Positions 36,809 through 45,061 of a stretch of 64,000 nucleotides of DNA are shown here, piece after piece. The stretch comes from Pseudomonadota bacterium (GTDB taxonomy: Bacteria; Pseudomonadota; Gammaproteobacteria; Burkholderiales; Burkholderiaceae_B). Position numbers and translations under genes: made by a program. Numbering within the stretch: position 1 is the first letter of the stretch; the number at the start of each line of letters is the position of its first letter. The DNA is taken from assembly GCA_023423975.1 (NCBI GenBank), contig JAFAEO010000027.1, positions 1 through 64,000 on the forward strand, written 5' to 3'. The notes beneath the pieces are model-generated. The model had not been told where the DNA came from. It saw only the letters and a list, made by a program, of their open reading frames with translations, and did not search any database.

Positions 36809-38743
36809 ATGTTTCAAATTACTTTACCCGATGGTTCCAAGCGTGAGTTTTCCCAACCTGTTCAGGTGGGGGAAATTGCGACGACCATCGCGCCCAGCCT
36901 GGGCAAGGCGGCGCTGGCTGGTAAAGTAACAGTTGATGGAAACCAGCCGCAACTGGTGGATACGTCATTTGTCATAGACAGGGATGCCGATCTTGCTATT
37001 GTGACGGCGAAGGACCCGGATGGTCTAGACATTATCCGTCATTCCACCGCCCATTTGCTGGCCTATGCGGTCAAATCCCTGTTTCCAGATGCGCAAGTGA
37101 CCATTGGCCCTGTTATCGACAATGGCTTTTATTACGACTTTGCCTACAAACGCCCGTTCACGCCCGAAGATCTTGAGAAAATCGAGAAAAAGATGGCAGA
37201 ACTGGCCCGCAAGGATGAAAAAGTGGTTCGTGAGGAATGGTCGCGTGATGATGCCGTGGCGTTTTTCAAGGACCAGGGCGAAGCCTATAAAGCGGAAATC
37301 ATCGCTTCCATTCCTCAGGATCAGAAAATATCCCTGTATCGGGAAGGCGATTTTATCGATCTTTGCCGTGGCCCGCATGTGCCCTCTACCGGCAAACTTA
37401 AGGTATTCAAGCTAATGAAAGTGGCCGGTGCCTACTGGCGCGGCGACAGCAAGAATGAAATGCTTCAGCGTGTCTATGGCACGGCCTGGGCCACCAAGGA
37501 AGAGCAGGCCGCTTACCTGACAATGCTCGAGGAAGCTGAAAAACGTGATCACCGCAGGCTGGGCCGTGAGCTGGATCTGTTTCATTTCCAGGACGAAGCG
37601 CCGGGCCTGATTTTTTGGCATCCCAAGGGCTGGCAGATCTGGCAGCAAGTTGAGCAGTATATGCGTGACGTCTATCGCGATAACGGCTATCAGGAAGTGA
37701 AGGCGCCGCAAATTCTCGATCTGAGTTTGTGGAAAAAAACCGGCCACTGGGACAATTACAAAGAGAACATGTTCACCACCGAGTCCGAGAACCGTGTTTA
37801 TGGGCTCAAACCCATGAACTGTCCCGGACATGTGCAAATTTATAACGCCGCCCTGCATTCCTATAGGGAATTGCCAATCCGCTATGGCGAATTCGGCCAA
37901 TGCCATCGTAATGAGCCCTCCGGTTCCTTGCATGGCATGATGCGGGTGCGCGGTTTTACGCAAGATGACGGACATATTTTCTGTACAGAAGACCAATTGC
38001 TGGCAGAGTGTGCCCAATTCACAACACTATTGCAGAAAGTCTATAAGGATTTTGGCTTCACCGAAGTTCTGTATAAAGTGGCTACCCGACCCGAAAAACG
38101 AATCGGCGAGGATGCCGTTTGGGACAAGGCGGAGCATGCCTTGATGGAGAGCCTGCGCAGCTCCGGATGTGAGTTTGAAATCTCGCCGGGAGAGGGCGCA
38201 TTTTATGGTCCCAAAGTGGAATATACGCTTAAGGACGCGATTGGCCGACACTGGCAATGTGGCACGATCCAGGTAGACTTCTCAATGCCTGTGCGGCTTG
38301 GCGCCGAATATGTTGATGCGAACGACCAGCGCAAGACGCCTGTCATGTTGCATCGTGCGATTCTGGGCTCGCTCGAGCGTTTCATTGGTATGCTCATTGA
38401 AAACCACGCCGGCGCCATGCCTCCCTGGCTGGCGCCCGAGCAGGTGGTGGTGTGCACCATATCTGAATCGTTCTCCGATTACGCCATCCAGGTGGTCACA
38501 GAGTTGAAAAAACACGGTTTTCGCGCTTCATCTGATTTGCGCGGGGAAAAAATCACCCGTAAAATCAGAGAAAACAGTATGCAGAAGGTTCCTTACATTC
38601 TGGTTGTTGGCGAAAAAGAGCGGGACAGCGGTGCTGTCGCAGTTCGTGCCCGCGGCAATCTGGACCTGGGAACCATGTCTGTGGAAGCATTTATAGAACG
38701 CCTGCGTCATGACGTTGCAACACGTCAGGACGTGTCGGCGTAG
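36809..38743 (+). CDS. thrS: Threonine-tRNA ligase
   Basis: Charges tRNA-Thr. The ATG at 36809 gives the family N terminus MFQITLPDGSKREF and 644 residues; the frame extends 26 codons upstream through the terminator, which cannot be coding. Domains in order are TGS (1-62), the editing domain with HSTAHLLAYA, the class II catalytic core with MNCPGHVQIY (zinc ligand Cys), RYGEFGQCHRNEPSG and the C-terminal anticodon-binding domain. A leader with a Thr-rich peptide and a terminator precedes it. infC follows after 25 bases. Confidence 0.97.
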   Translation: MFQITLPDGSKREFSQPVQVGEIATTIAPSLGKAALAGKVTVDGNQPQLVDTSFVIDRDADLAIVTAKDPDGLDIIRHSTAHLLAYAVKSLFPDAQVTIGPVIDNGFYYDFAYKRPFTPEDLEKIEKKMAELARKDEKVVREEWSRDDAVAFFKDQGEAYKAEIIASIPQDQKISLYREGDFIDLCRGPHVPSTGKLKVFKLMKVAGAYWRGDSKNEMLQRVYGTAWATKEEQAAYLTMLEEAEKRDHRRLGRELDLFHFQDEAPGLIFWHPKGWQIWQQVEQYMRDVYRDNGYQEVKAPQILDLSLWKKTGHWDNYKENMFTTESENRVYGLKPMNCPGHVQIYNAALHSYRELPIRYGEFGQCHRNEPSGSLHGMMRVRGFTQDDGHIFCTEDQLLAECAQFTTLLQKVYKDFGFTEVLYKVATRPEKRIGEDAVWDKAEHALMESLRSSGCEFEISPGEGAFYGPKVEYTLKDAIGRHWQCGTIQVDFSMPVRLGAEYVDANDQRKTPVMLHRAILGSLERFIGMLIENHAGAMPPWLAPEQVVVCTISESFSDYAIQVVTELKKHGFRASSDLRGEKITRKIRENSMQKVPYILVVGEKERDSGAVAVRARGNLDLGTMSVEAFIERLRHDVATRQDVSA

Positions 38744-38768
38744 TTTATTAATTTCAGGAGATCTTAAC

Positions 38769-39317
38769 ATCGCAACCGAAAAAACCAATCGTATCAACGC
38801 CGAAATCCGCATTCCGGAAGTCCGACTGATCGGCGTAGACGGCGAACAACTGGGTATTGTCAAAACAGTAGAAGCCTTGCGTCTGGCCGAGCAGGAAGGC
38901 GTTGATTTAGTTGAAATCGCGCCGAACGCAGAACCGCCCGTATGCCGGATCATGGATTACGGCAAGTTCAAGTATCAGGAACAGAAGCGCCAGCAGGAAG
39001 CCAAGGCCAAGCAGAAAATTATTCAGGTCAAGGAAGTCAAATTCCGCCCGGCGACCGATGAAGGCGACTACCAGGTCAAGCTGCGCAACCTGAAGCGTTT
39101 TATTGAAGACGGTGACAAGGCCAAGGTTACCCTGCGGTTCCGTGGTCGTGAAATGGCACATCAGGAACTGGGTATGCGAGTTCTTGAGCGGGTTCGTGAT
39201 GATATGGCAGAGCTGGTACAGGTTGAAGCCATGCCCAAGCTGGAAGGTCGTCAGATGGTCATGGTTCTGGCGCCTAAGCGCAAAGCTGTGCCCGCCGGCA
39301 AGGCCGACGATAAATAA
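38769..39317 (+). CDS. infC: Translation initiation factor IF-3, rare AUC start
   Basis: IF-3 checks start-codon pairing on the 30S subunit. The protein aligns from ATEKTNRINAEIRIPEVRLIG, which puts the start at an ATC codon (38769), seven bases after an AGGAG ribosome site. There is no ATG, GTG or TTG between the ribosome site and this codon. An ATG at 38709 overlaps thrS and adds 20 unrelated residues, so it is rejected. Non-AUG starts on infC are known and let IF-3 repress its own translation. The product has 182 residues. rpmI and rplT, which normally follow, are 9 kb away. Confidence 0.92.
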   Translation: MATEKTNRINAEIRIPEVRLIGVDGEQLGIVKTVEALRLAEQEGVDLVEIAPNAEPPVCRIMDYGKFKYQEQKRQQEAKAKQKIIQVKEVKFRPATDEGDYQVKLRNLKRFIEDGDKAKVTLRFRGREMAHQELGMRVLERVRDDMAELVQVEAMPKLEGRQMVMVLAPKRKAVPAGKADDK

Positions 39318-39365
39318 GTACGGACTGCCCCTGCGCTTCCGTCGTCAATGTGGGATGTAAATTAG

Positions 39366-40325
39366 ATGCATGTACTTTTTATCATTGATCCGCTGCCTTC
39401 GCTGAAGGCATACAAGGACAGTTCGGTGGCGATGATGCGGGCCTTGCACAAGCGTGGCCATGTCATCAGCGTTGCGCTTCAATCTGACCTGTATGTAGAA
39501 CTGGGTCGGGTAAAAGTACGTGCACAGCCGATACAGCTGGACATGACGGCAGATCTGCACGGTCACAATTGGTGGACGCAGCCAGAGAATGCGGCTGAGA
39601 CCGAGGTCGGTCACTTTGATGCGGTGCTCATGCGCAAGGACCCGCCGTTCGATATGGAGTACCTGTATTCCACGCATTTGCTGGAAACTGCGCAAAAGCA
39701 GGGGGCACGGGTATTCAATTCGGGCAGTGCCATACGCAACCACCCTGAAAAGCTGGCGATTACCGAGTTCTCCGAATTTACGGCGCCCACGCTTATTACA
39801 AGCACCATGTCGCGTCTGAAGGCGTTTCATGCATTGCATGGCGATATTATCGTCAAACCGCTGGATGGTATGGGCGGAACGGGTATTTTCCGAATCATGG
39901 AGAGCGATCCGAACGTCAACGCCATTCTGGAGACCCTGACGGTAAACCAGACGCAAACAATCATGGCGCAAAAATATATTCCCGAAATCGTTCAGGGCGA
40001 TAAGCGCATTCTGCTGATTGACGGAAAGCCTGTTCCTTACGCATTGGCGCGTATACCGCTGGCCGGCGAAACCCGCGGCAATCTGGCCGCCGGCGGGCGT
40101 GGGGTTGCCCGCAAGCTGTCCGAGCACGATCTTGCCATTGCGAACCGAATTGGTCCTATACTGCGGGAGCGCGGATTGTTGCTGGTCGGTCTTGATGTGA
40201 TTGGTGACTATGTTACCGAAATCAACGTGACCAGCCCGACCTGCTTTGTGGAAATCACAGAGCAGACTGATTTTGATGTTGCTGACCATTTTGCTGCTGC
40301 GCTCGAGAAAGCTGCTGCAGTCTGA
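39366..40325 (+). CDS. gshB: Glutathione synthase
   Basis: ATP-grasp ligase that joins gamma-glutamylcysteine and glycine. The 319 residues match the family, starting MHVLFIIDPLPSLKAYKDSS, with FNSGSAIRNHPEKLAI, the glycine-rich KPLDGMGGTGIFR and the C-terminal NVTSPTCFVEI. It is followed after 11 bases by the PTS genes, an arrangement common in Alcaligenaceae and Burkholderiales. Confidence 0.96.
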   Translation: MHVLFIIDPLPSLKAYKDSSVAMMRALHKRGHVISVALQSDLYVELGRVKVRAQPIQLDMTADLHGHNWWTQPENAAETEVGHFDAVLMRKDPPFDMEYLYSTHLLETAQKQGARVFNSGSAIRNHPEKLAITEFSEFTAPTLITSTMSRLKAFHALHGDIIVKPLDGMGGTGIFRIMESDPNVNAILETLTVNQTQTIMAQKYIPEIVQGDKRILLIDGKPVPYALARIPLAGETRGNLAAGGRGVARKLSEHDLAIANRIGPILRERGLLLVGLDVIGDYVTEINVTSPTCFVEITEQTDFDVADHFAAALEKAAAV

Positions 40326-40336
40326 AGGTACAAAAA

Positions 40337-40750
40337 ATGACCACCCTTGCTCTTATAGCGCATACGCCTCTGGCTTCGGCCCTGTCCGAATGCGCTCAGC
40401 ATGTCTTGGGACAAATTGATAATTACGTTTTCTTCGACATTGAACCTGATGTCGATCCGGAATCCAAGGCTGACGAACTGATCGCGCGATTGAAGGCGAT
40501 GCTCGGTCCGGACCAGCAGGTGTTGATCTTGTCTGATCTGGGCGGGGCGACACCGGCCAATATCGGCGCCCGAGTGGTGCGCCAGTTGCAGGATGCGGGC
40601 GTCAAGGCTCATATTCTTTCCGGCACCAACGCCTGTATGCTGCTCAATGCGGTTCGGTATCGGGATCAGCCGATGGACCAGTTATGTCAATCCATTTTTG
40701 AGGGGGGCAAGAAAGGCATGAAATGTGTCGACCTGGCTCCTAACGACTAA
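40337..40750 (+). CDS. PTS EIIA component, mannose family (regulatory)
   Basis: A 137-residue cytoplasmic EIIA-Man-type phosphocarrier. The phosphorylated His is His9 (MTTLALIAHTPLA), and SDLGGATPANIGARV is the second family motif. No EIIB, EIIC or EIID genes are nearby, so it probably acts as a regulator rather than in sugar uptake. It overlaps no neighbour but sits in a tight gshB-EIIA-HPr-EI unit. Confidence 0.92.
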   Translation: MTTLALIAHTPLASALSECAQHVLGQIDNYVFFDIEPDVDPESKADELIARLKAMLGPDQQVLILSDLGGATPANIGARVVRQLQDAGVKAHILSGTNACMLLNAVRYRDQPMDQLCQSIFEGGKKGMKCVDLAPND

Positions 40751-40775
40751 CCTTTCTGATAAAGACTGCGCTCAT

Positions 40776-41045
40776 ATGCCTTCAGTTGATATAGTAATAA
40801 GTAATAAATTAGGGCTGCATGCCCGTGCTGCCGCCAAGCTTACCCAACTGGCGAGCAAGTTCAAAAGCGAAATCTTTATCACTCGGGCCTCTCAGCGGGT
40901 TAACGCCAAAAGCATCATGGGTGTCATGATGCTGGCTGCCGGCAAGGGCATTACGGTCAATATTGAAGCCGAAGGCGATGACGCCGATCAGGCGCTCATC
41001 CAGATTCAGGCGCTGTTTGAAAATAAATTTGGCGAACCCGAATAA
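40776..41045 (+). CDS. ptsH: Phosphocarrier protein HPr
   Basis: Transfers phosphate from enzyme I to EIIA. The ATG at 40776 gives 89 residues starting MPSVDIVISNKLGLHARAAA. His15 is the phosphorylation site, and Ser46 in NAKSIMGVMML matches the regulatory serine position of HPr proteins. The ribosome site is weak, so translation may depend on the upstream gene 25 bases away. Confidence 0.95.
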   Translation: MPSVDIVISNKLGLHARAAAKLTQLASKFKSEIFITRASQRVNAKSIMGVMMLAAGKGITVNIEAEGDDADQALIQIQALFENKFGEPE

Positions 41046-41131
41046 AGACAGTCCATTGGCCATTTCGGCAATGAACGACAGTTGCACCTGCAAACAGGCA
41101 CGTAAAAGTGCAAGGGACAAGATTAGACACG

Positions 41132-42889
41132 ATGACATATACCGAGCACGCACCGACAAGACAAAGTACTGTTTTTACCCTGCAGGGAAAAGGTGTTGTG
41201 CGCGGTTTTGCCATCGGTCGCGCAGTCGTGATGGGTGCGGCCACACTTGAGGTCAGCCACTATCGTATTGCATCTGAAGATGTGCCGGCTGAATGCGCAA
41301 GGCTGGATCATGCGCTGAAAATTGTCTATGAAATGCTGCAGCACACGATAGATACCTTGCCCGTCGACGCTCCCAAGGAACTGGTGCCGCTTCTCACCGT
41401 TCATAGCCTGCTGGTGTCCGATCCGGAGCTGGCAGCGCAAACCAAAGAGCTGATTGCTTCCCGTCAATATAATGCCGAATGGGCCTTGAGTACCCAGGGG
41501 CAGATCGTGGCCGAGCAATTTGCGGTCATGGATGATGATTATATCCGTGAGCGGGTGGCCGACATTCATCAGGTCATTGAACGGGTCATTCGTATTCTGG
41601 CAGGCTCAGGTGAGCTGATGTTGCCCGATATGTCCAGCGAGATGGACATCAATTCGCTGATTGTAGTGGCGCATGATATTTCGCCCGGAGATATGCTTAA
41701 GCTGCGCGGCGGCCGCTTTGCTGCTTTTGTAACCGACCTTGGTGGCCCCACATCGCATACGGCGATCGTCGCGCGCAGTATGAATGTGCCGGCAGTGGTT
41801 GGTCTGGGAAATGTCCGTAGTCTGGTGCACGATCGGGATATGTTGATCGTCGACGGTGAAAACGGACTGGTGTATGTCAATCCGACTCCGGAGATCCTGG
41901 AATTCTATCAGCGCAAGCAGGAAGCCTTTATTCAGGAACGGGCAGAATTGATCCTGTCCAAGGACGAGCCCGCCATCACGCTGGACGGCAAACGCATTCG
42001 CCTTGAAGCGAATATCGAATTGCCTCATGAAGTGTCGCAGGCGCTGGACATGGGCGCCGATGGCATCGGGCTGTTTCGCAGCGAATTTCTGTTTATGGGC
42101 AGGCAAATTCTACCAACCGAAGAAGAACAGTTCGAGGCCTATGCGCATGTATTACGTGCCATGCCTGACAAACCAGTAACAATCCGCACCCTGGATCTGG
42201 GTTCGGATAAAACCCTGGATGGTGAAGCGACGGTCGCGGTTAATCCGGCGCTGGGCTTGCGAGCAGTGCGCTACTGCCTGTCGCGCCCGGACCTTTTTGC
42301 GACGCAATTGCGTGCACTGTTGCGTGCGTCGGTTCATGGCCGACTCAGAATTCTCATTCCGATGCTCTCGCATATGCATGAACTACATGCCGTGCGCGAT
42401 GCCATCGATTCGGCCAAAAAAGAGCTGGACGCCGCCGGCATGCAATATAGCGACAATATTGAACTGGGCGCCATGGTCGAAATTCCGGCCATCGCCATCG
42501 CCATCGAGCCTTTTCTGAAGTCGCTGGATTTTGTTTCCATTGGCACCAACGATCTAATTCAATACACCCTGGCTATCGACCGGGTCGACAACGAAGTGTC
42601 CGACCTGTACGATCCTTTGCATCCGGCTGTGCTGCGGCTGATTTCCCAAACTATCCAGGCGGGCGAGCGCGTTGGCAAGAGCGTGGCCATATGCGGCGAA
42701 ATGGCCGGTGATGCCCGCTACACCAAACTGCTGCTGGGGTTGGGTTTGAACGAATTTTCTATGCATCCGCAGCAATTGCTGGATGTCAAGAAACTGGTCA
42801 GGACATCGCACACCAACGCCTTGCGTACCAAGATTGCAACTGCACTCAATCGCGCCGAGTCTATTGACTTAAATAGCCTGGGCATTTGA
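41132..42889 (+). CDS. ptsI: Phosphoenolpyruvate-protein phosphotransferase (enzyme I)
   Basis: First PTS enzyme, taking phosphate from PEP to HPr. The ATG at 41132 gives 585 residues; a GTG at 41108 would add eight. The active His is about residue 209 in GGPTSHTAIVARS. The PEP-binding barrel shows GIGLFRSEFLFM, DLGSDKTL and the C-terminal ICGEMAGD. With HPr and a lone EIIA it forms an incomplete, probably regulatory PTS. Confidence 0.96.
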   Translation: MTYTEHAPTRQSTVFTLQGKGVVRGFAIGRAVVMGAATLEVSHYRIASEDVPAECARLDHALKIVYEMLQHTIDTLPVDAPKELVPLLTVHSLLVSDPELAAQTKELIASRQYNAEWALSTQGQIVAEQFAVMDDDYIRERVADIHQVIERVIRILAGSGELMLPDMSSEMDINSLIVVAHDISPGDMLKLRGGRFAAFVTDLGGPTSHTAIVARSMNVPAVVGLGNVRSLVHDRDMLIVDGENGLVYVNPTPEILEFYQRKQEAFIQERAELILSKDEPAITLDGKRIRLEANIELPHEVSQALDMGADGIGLFRSEFLFMGRQILPTEEEQFEAYAHVLRAMPDKPVTIRTLDLGSDKTLDGEATVAVNPALGLRAVRYCLSRPDLFATQLRALLRASVHGRLRILIPMLSHMHELHAVRDAIDSAKKELDAAGMQYSDNIELGAMVEIPAIAIAIEPFLKSLDFVSIGTNDLIQYTLAIDRVDNEVSDLYDPLHPAVLRLISQTIQAGERVGKSVAICGEMAGDARYTKLLLGLGLNEFSMHPQQLLDVKKLVRTSHTNALRTKIATALNRAESIDLNSLGI

Positions 42890-42905
42890 TTCATCAAGGC
42901 CAAAG

Positions 42906-42932
42906 AAAAAGGACACCACGGTGTCCTTTTTT
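42906..42932. terminator. Bidirectional terminator between ptsI and amtB
   Basis: GGACACC / GGTGTCC with a 2-base apex, flanked by A5 and T6. It can end ptsI on the plus strand and the glnK-amtB transcript on the minus strand. Confidence 0.85.
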
Positions 42933-43102
42933 ATGTTGAAACTATTGATTTTTCATATGTTGATCATGGTAGTCGCTATCGCCACGATCGTAGCCAGGAC
43001 TGTACTTTTGAGGCCACCGGCAAAGCCCTCTGTCTCTACCGGCTTTTCTGGCTAAGATTACTGGCGCCTCTGGCTGTTCGCACAGTCCTGCTCATGTTCA
43101 AC

Positions 43103-44329
43103 TTAGTTGTGATAACCCTGTTCGCCATGAGAGCTGATATCCAGACCCTGACGTTCTTCGTCTTTGTCCACACGCAAGCCGCCGGTAACCAGGCTCGCGA
43201 TCTTAAGAGCAATGAAGCTTACGACGGCACTCCAGACGATCGCAATCACGATACCTTCAACCTGATTGAACAGTTGCCCCGGAATCATGCCTGCAGAATC
43301 CAGGCCAGGGCCGCCCATTGCTTTGGCGTTGAACAGCCCCGTCAAGATGCCGCCAACGATACCGCCTACACCATGAATGCCAAAAACATCGAGCGAGTCA
43401 TCGGCCTTGAGCAGGCGTTTTAAGCCGTTCACACCCCAGACGCAAAACAGGCTGGTGACAGCGCCGATAATCAGCGCACCCATTGGGTCCACCAGACCGG
43501 CAGCAGGCGTGATACCGACCAGGCCGGCCACGGCACCAGAGGCGCCACCCAGCAGGGAAGGCTGACCCTTGAATTTCCACTCGGCCAGAACCCATACCAC
43601 GATAGCAGCGGCTGTGGCCAGAAGCGTGTTAAATACCGCCAGTGCTGCCTGATTGTTGGCGCCCAGGGACGAACCGCCATTAAAGCCGAACCAGCCTACC
43701 CACAGCATGGCTGCACCGATCATGGTCATGGGCAGGTTATGCGGCTGCATGGCTTCTTTGCCATAACCGATACGTGGCCCAACAACATAGGCGGCCACCA
43801 GTGCGGCTACACCGGCGTTGATGTGCACCACAGTGCCACCGGCAAAATCCAGCGCATCGCCAAACAGCAGGCCTTTTTCGGCCCAGATCATATGGGCCAC
43901 AGGGATGTAGGAAAACGTGAACCATATCGCCATGAAAATAAGCACGGCGGAGAACTTGATACGTTCGGCAAAACCGCCCACGATCAGTGCGCAAGTGATG
44001 CCAGCGAAGGTCGCCTGAAAGGCAACGAACGTCAGTTCGGGAATGGTGCCTGCCAGCGCATAGCTATCTGCAGGCAGATCAATGACGCCGGACAGGAAAG
44101 CCTTGGACAGATCGCCAAAAATTGCATTCCCACCGGAAAAGGCAAGGGAATAGCCATAGGCAAACCACAAAATCGTGATCAGGGCGAAGGTAACCAAAAC
44201 CTGGCTCATCAGCGAGAGAATGTTCTTGCTGCGAACCAGGCCACCGTAAAACATGGCAAGACCGGGAACAACCATAAACAGCACGAGAATGGTGGACACG
44301 CTTACCCAGACTAAATCGGCGCTTTGCAT
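43103..44329 (-). CDS. amtB: Ammonium transporter AmtB
   Basis: Trimeric ammonium channel of the inner membrane, 408 residues with eleven expected membrane helices. Family motifs are GLAMFYGGLVRSKN, WFTFSYIPVAHMIW, the DFAGGTVVHINAG signature, and the conserved FGIHGVGGIVGGILTG with its pore His. It starts with an AAAGGAAA ribosome site 41 bases after glnK. GlnK is expected to plug the channel when nitrogen is ample. Confidence 0.97.
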   Translation of the reverse strand: MQSADLVWVSVSTILVLFMVVPGLAMFYGGLVRSKNILSLMSQVLVTFALITILWFAYGYSLAFSGGNAIFGDLSKAFLSGVIDLPADSYALAGTIPELTFVAFQATFAGITCALIVGGFAERIKFSAVLIFMAIWFTFSYIPVAHMIWAEKGLLFGDALDFAGGTVVHINAGVAALVAAYVVGPRIGYGKEAMQPHNLPMTMIGAAMLWVGWFGFNGGSSLGANNQAALAVFNTLLATAAAIVVWVLAEWKFKGQPSLLGGASGAVAGLVGITPAAGLVDPMGALIIGAVTSLFCVWGVNGLKRLLKADDSLDVFGIHGVGGIVGGILTGLFNAKAMGGPGLDSAGMIPGQLFNQVEGIVIAIVWSAVVSFIALKIASLVTGGLRVDKDEERQGLDISSHGEQGYHN

Positions 44330-44370
44330 TTTTAATTTCCTTTCAATACAGGTGATAGGGAGCGACGGGA

Positions 44371-44709
44371 TTACAGCGCCGCATTACCGGTTTCGCCAGT
44401 GCGAATTCGGATGACTTGTTCCAGGTCAGTCACGAAAATTTTTCCGTCACCGATTTTGCCGGTGGTGCCAGACTGGCAAATGGTCTCAATGGCCTGTTCC
44501 ACCTGTTCGTCGGCGACAGCTGTCTCCAGCTTGATTTTGGGCAGGAAGTCCACAACATACTCTGCGCCACGGTATAGCTCTGTATGACCTTTCTGCCGGC
44601 CAAACCCCTTGACTTCTGTAATTGTCAGCCCTTGAATGCCGATGTCGGCCAGGCCTGCACGGACCTCATCCAGCTTGAATGGCTTGATAATGGCAGTGAT
44701 CAGTTTCAC
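44371..44709 (-). CDS. glnK: Nitrogen regulatory PII protein GlnK
   Basis: A 112-residue PII signal protein that senses 2-oxoglutarate and ATP/ADP. The T-loop Tyr51 (TELYRGAEY), which is uridylylated, is present, as are MKLITAIIKPFKLDEVR and GTTGKIGDGKIFV. Linkage to amtB makes it GlnK rather than GlnB. It lies behind a consensus sigma-54 promoter, so it is expected to be induced by NtrC under nitrogen limitation. Confidence 0.96.
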   Translation of the reverse strand: MKLITAIIKPFKLDEVRAGLADIGIQGLTITEVKGFGRQKGHTELYRGAEYVVDFLPKIKLETAVADEQVEQAIETICQSGTTGKIGDGKIFVTDLEQVIRIRTGETGNAAL

Positions 44710-44767
44710 AATGTTCTCCCAGAAATAACATTTGTCATTAAGGACCGATTGTCCATGGCCTCATAAA

Positions 44768-44783
44768 AGCAATAGTTGTGCCA
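44768..44783 (-). promoter_or_regulatory. Sigma-54 promoter of glnK-amtB
   Basis: TGGCACAACTATTGCT on the minus strand, a full match to the -24/-12 consensus and 15 of 16 identical to the urt-ure promoter. It lies 58 bases before the glnK ATG, the same distance as in urtA. Confidence 0.9.
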
Positions 44784-44830
44784 GTTTTAGCAACTGCTCA
44801 GGCAGGTGTTGGAGCACGCAAATGATGCAT

Positions 44831-44870
44831 AAGTGCATAAGGCCATATGCAGGCGCTCGATATTGGTGCA
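44831..44870. promoter_or_regulatory. Candidate NtrC upstream activating region for glnK-amtB
   Basis: GTGCATAAGG (about 44833) and TCGATATTGGTGCA (44857-44870) lie 50-100 bases upstream of the sigma-54 promoter. The 17 bases ending at 44870 match 11 of 14 defined positions of an NtrC-type operator (TGCACCA-N3-TGGTGCA). Both motifs recur upstream of urtA. Confidence 0.55.
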
Positions 44871-45061
44871 TTAAGCCAGTTGGTGTTTGTTTAGCTTGCA
44901 TTATGTGTGTGGGCCGGTGCTAACGTTCATTGTCTTAGTGCATGGTTTGTAACAGGGAGGAATGGCTACCAGACAATTCAGAAGATATTCAGCTTATGCG
45001 GGCCGAGAAATTACAGTAAAATCGTGAAACAAATTCTATTTTCAATTTGAAGAGGTGAAGC

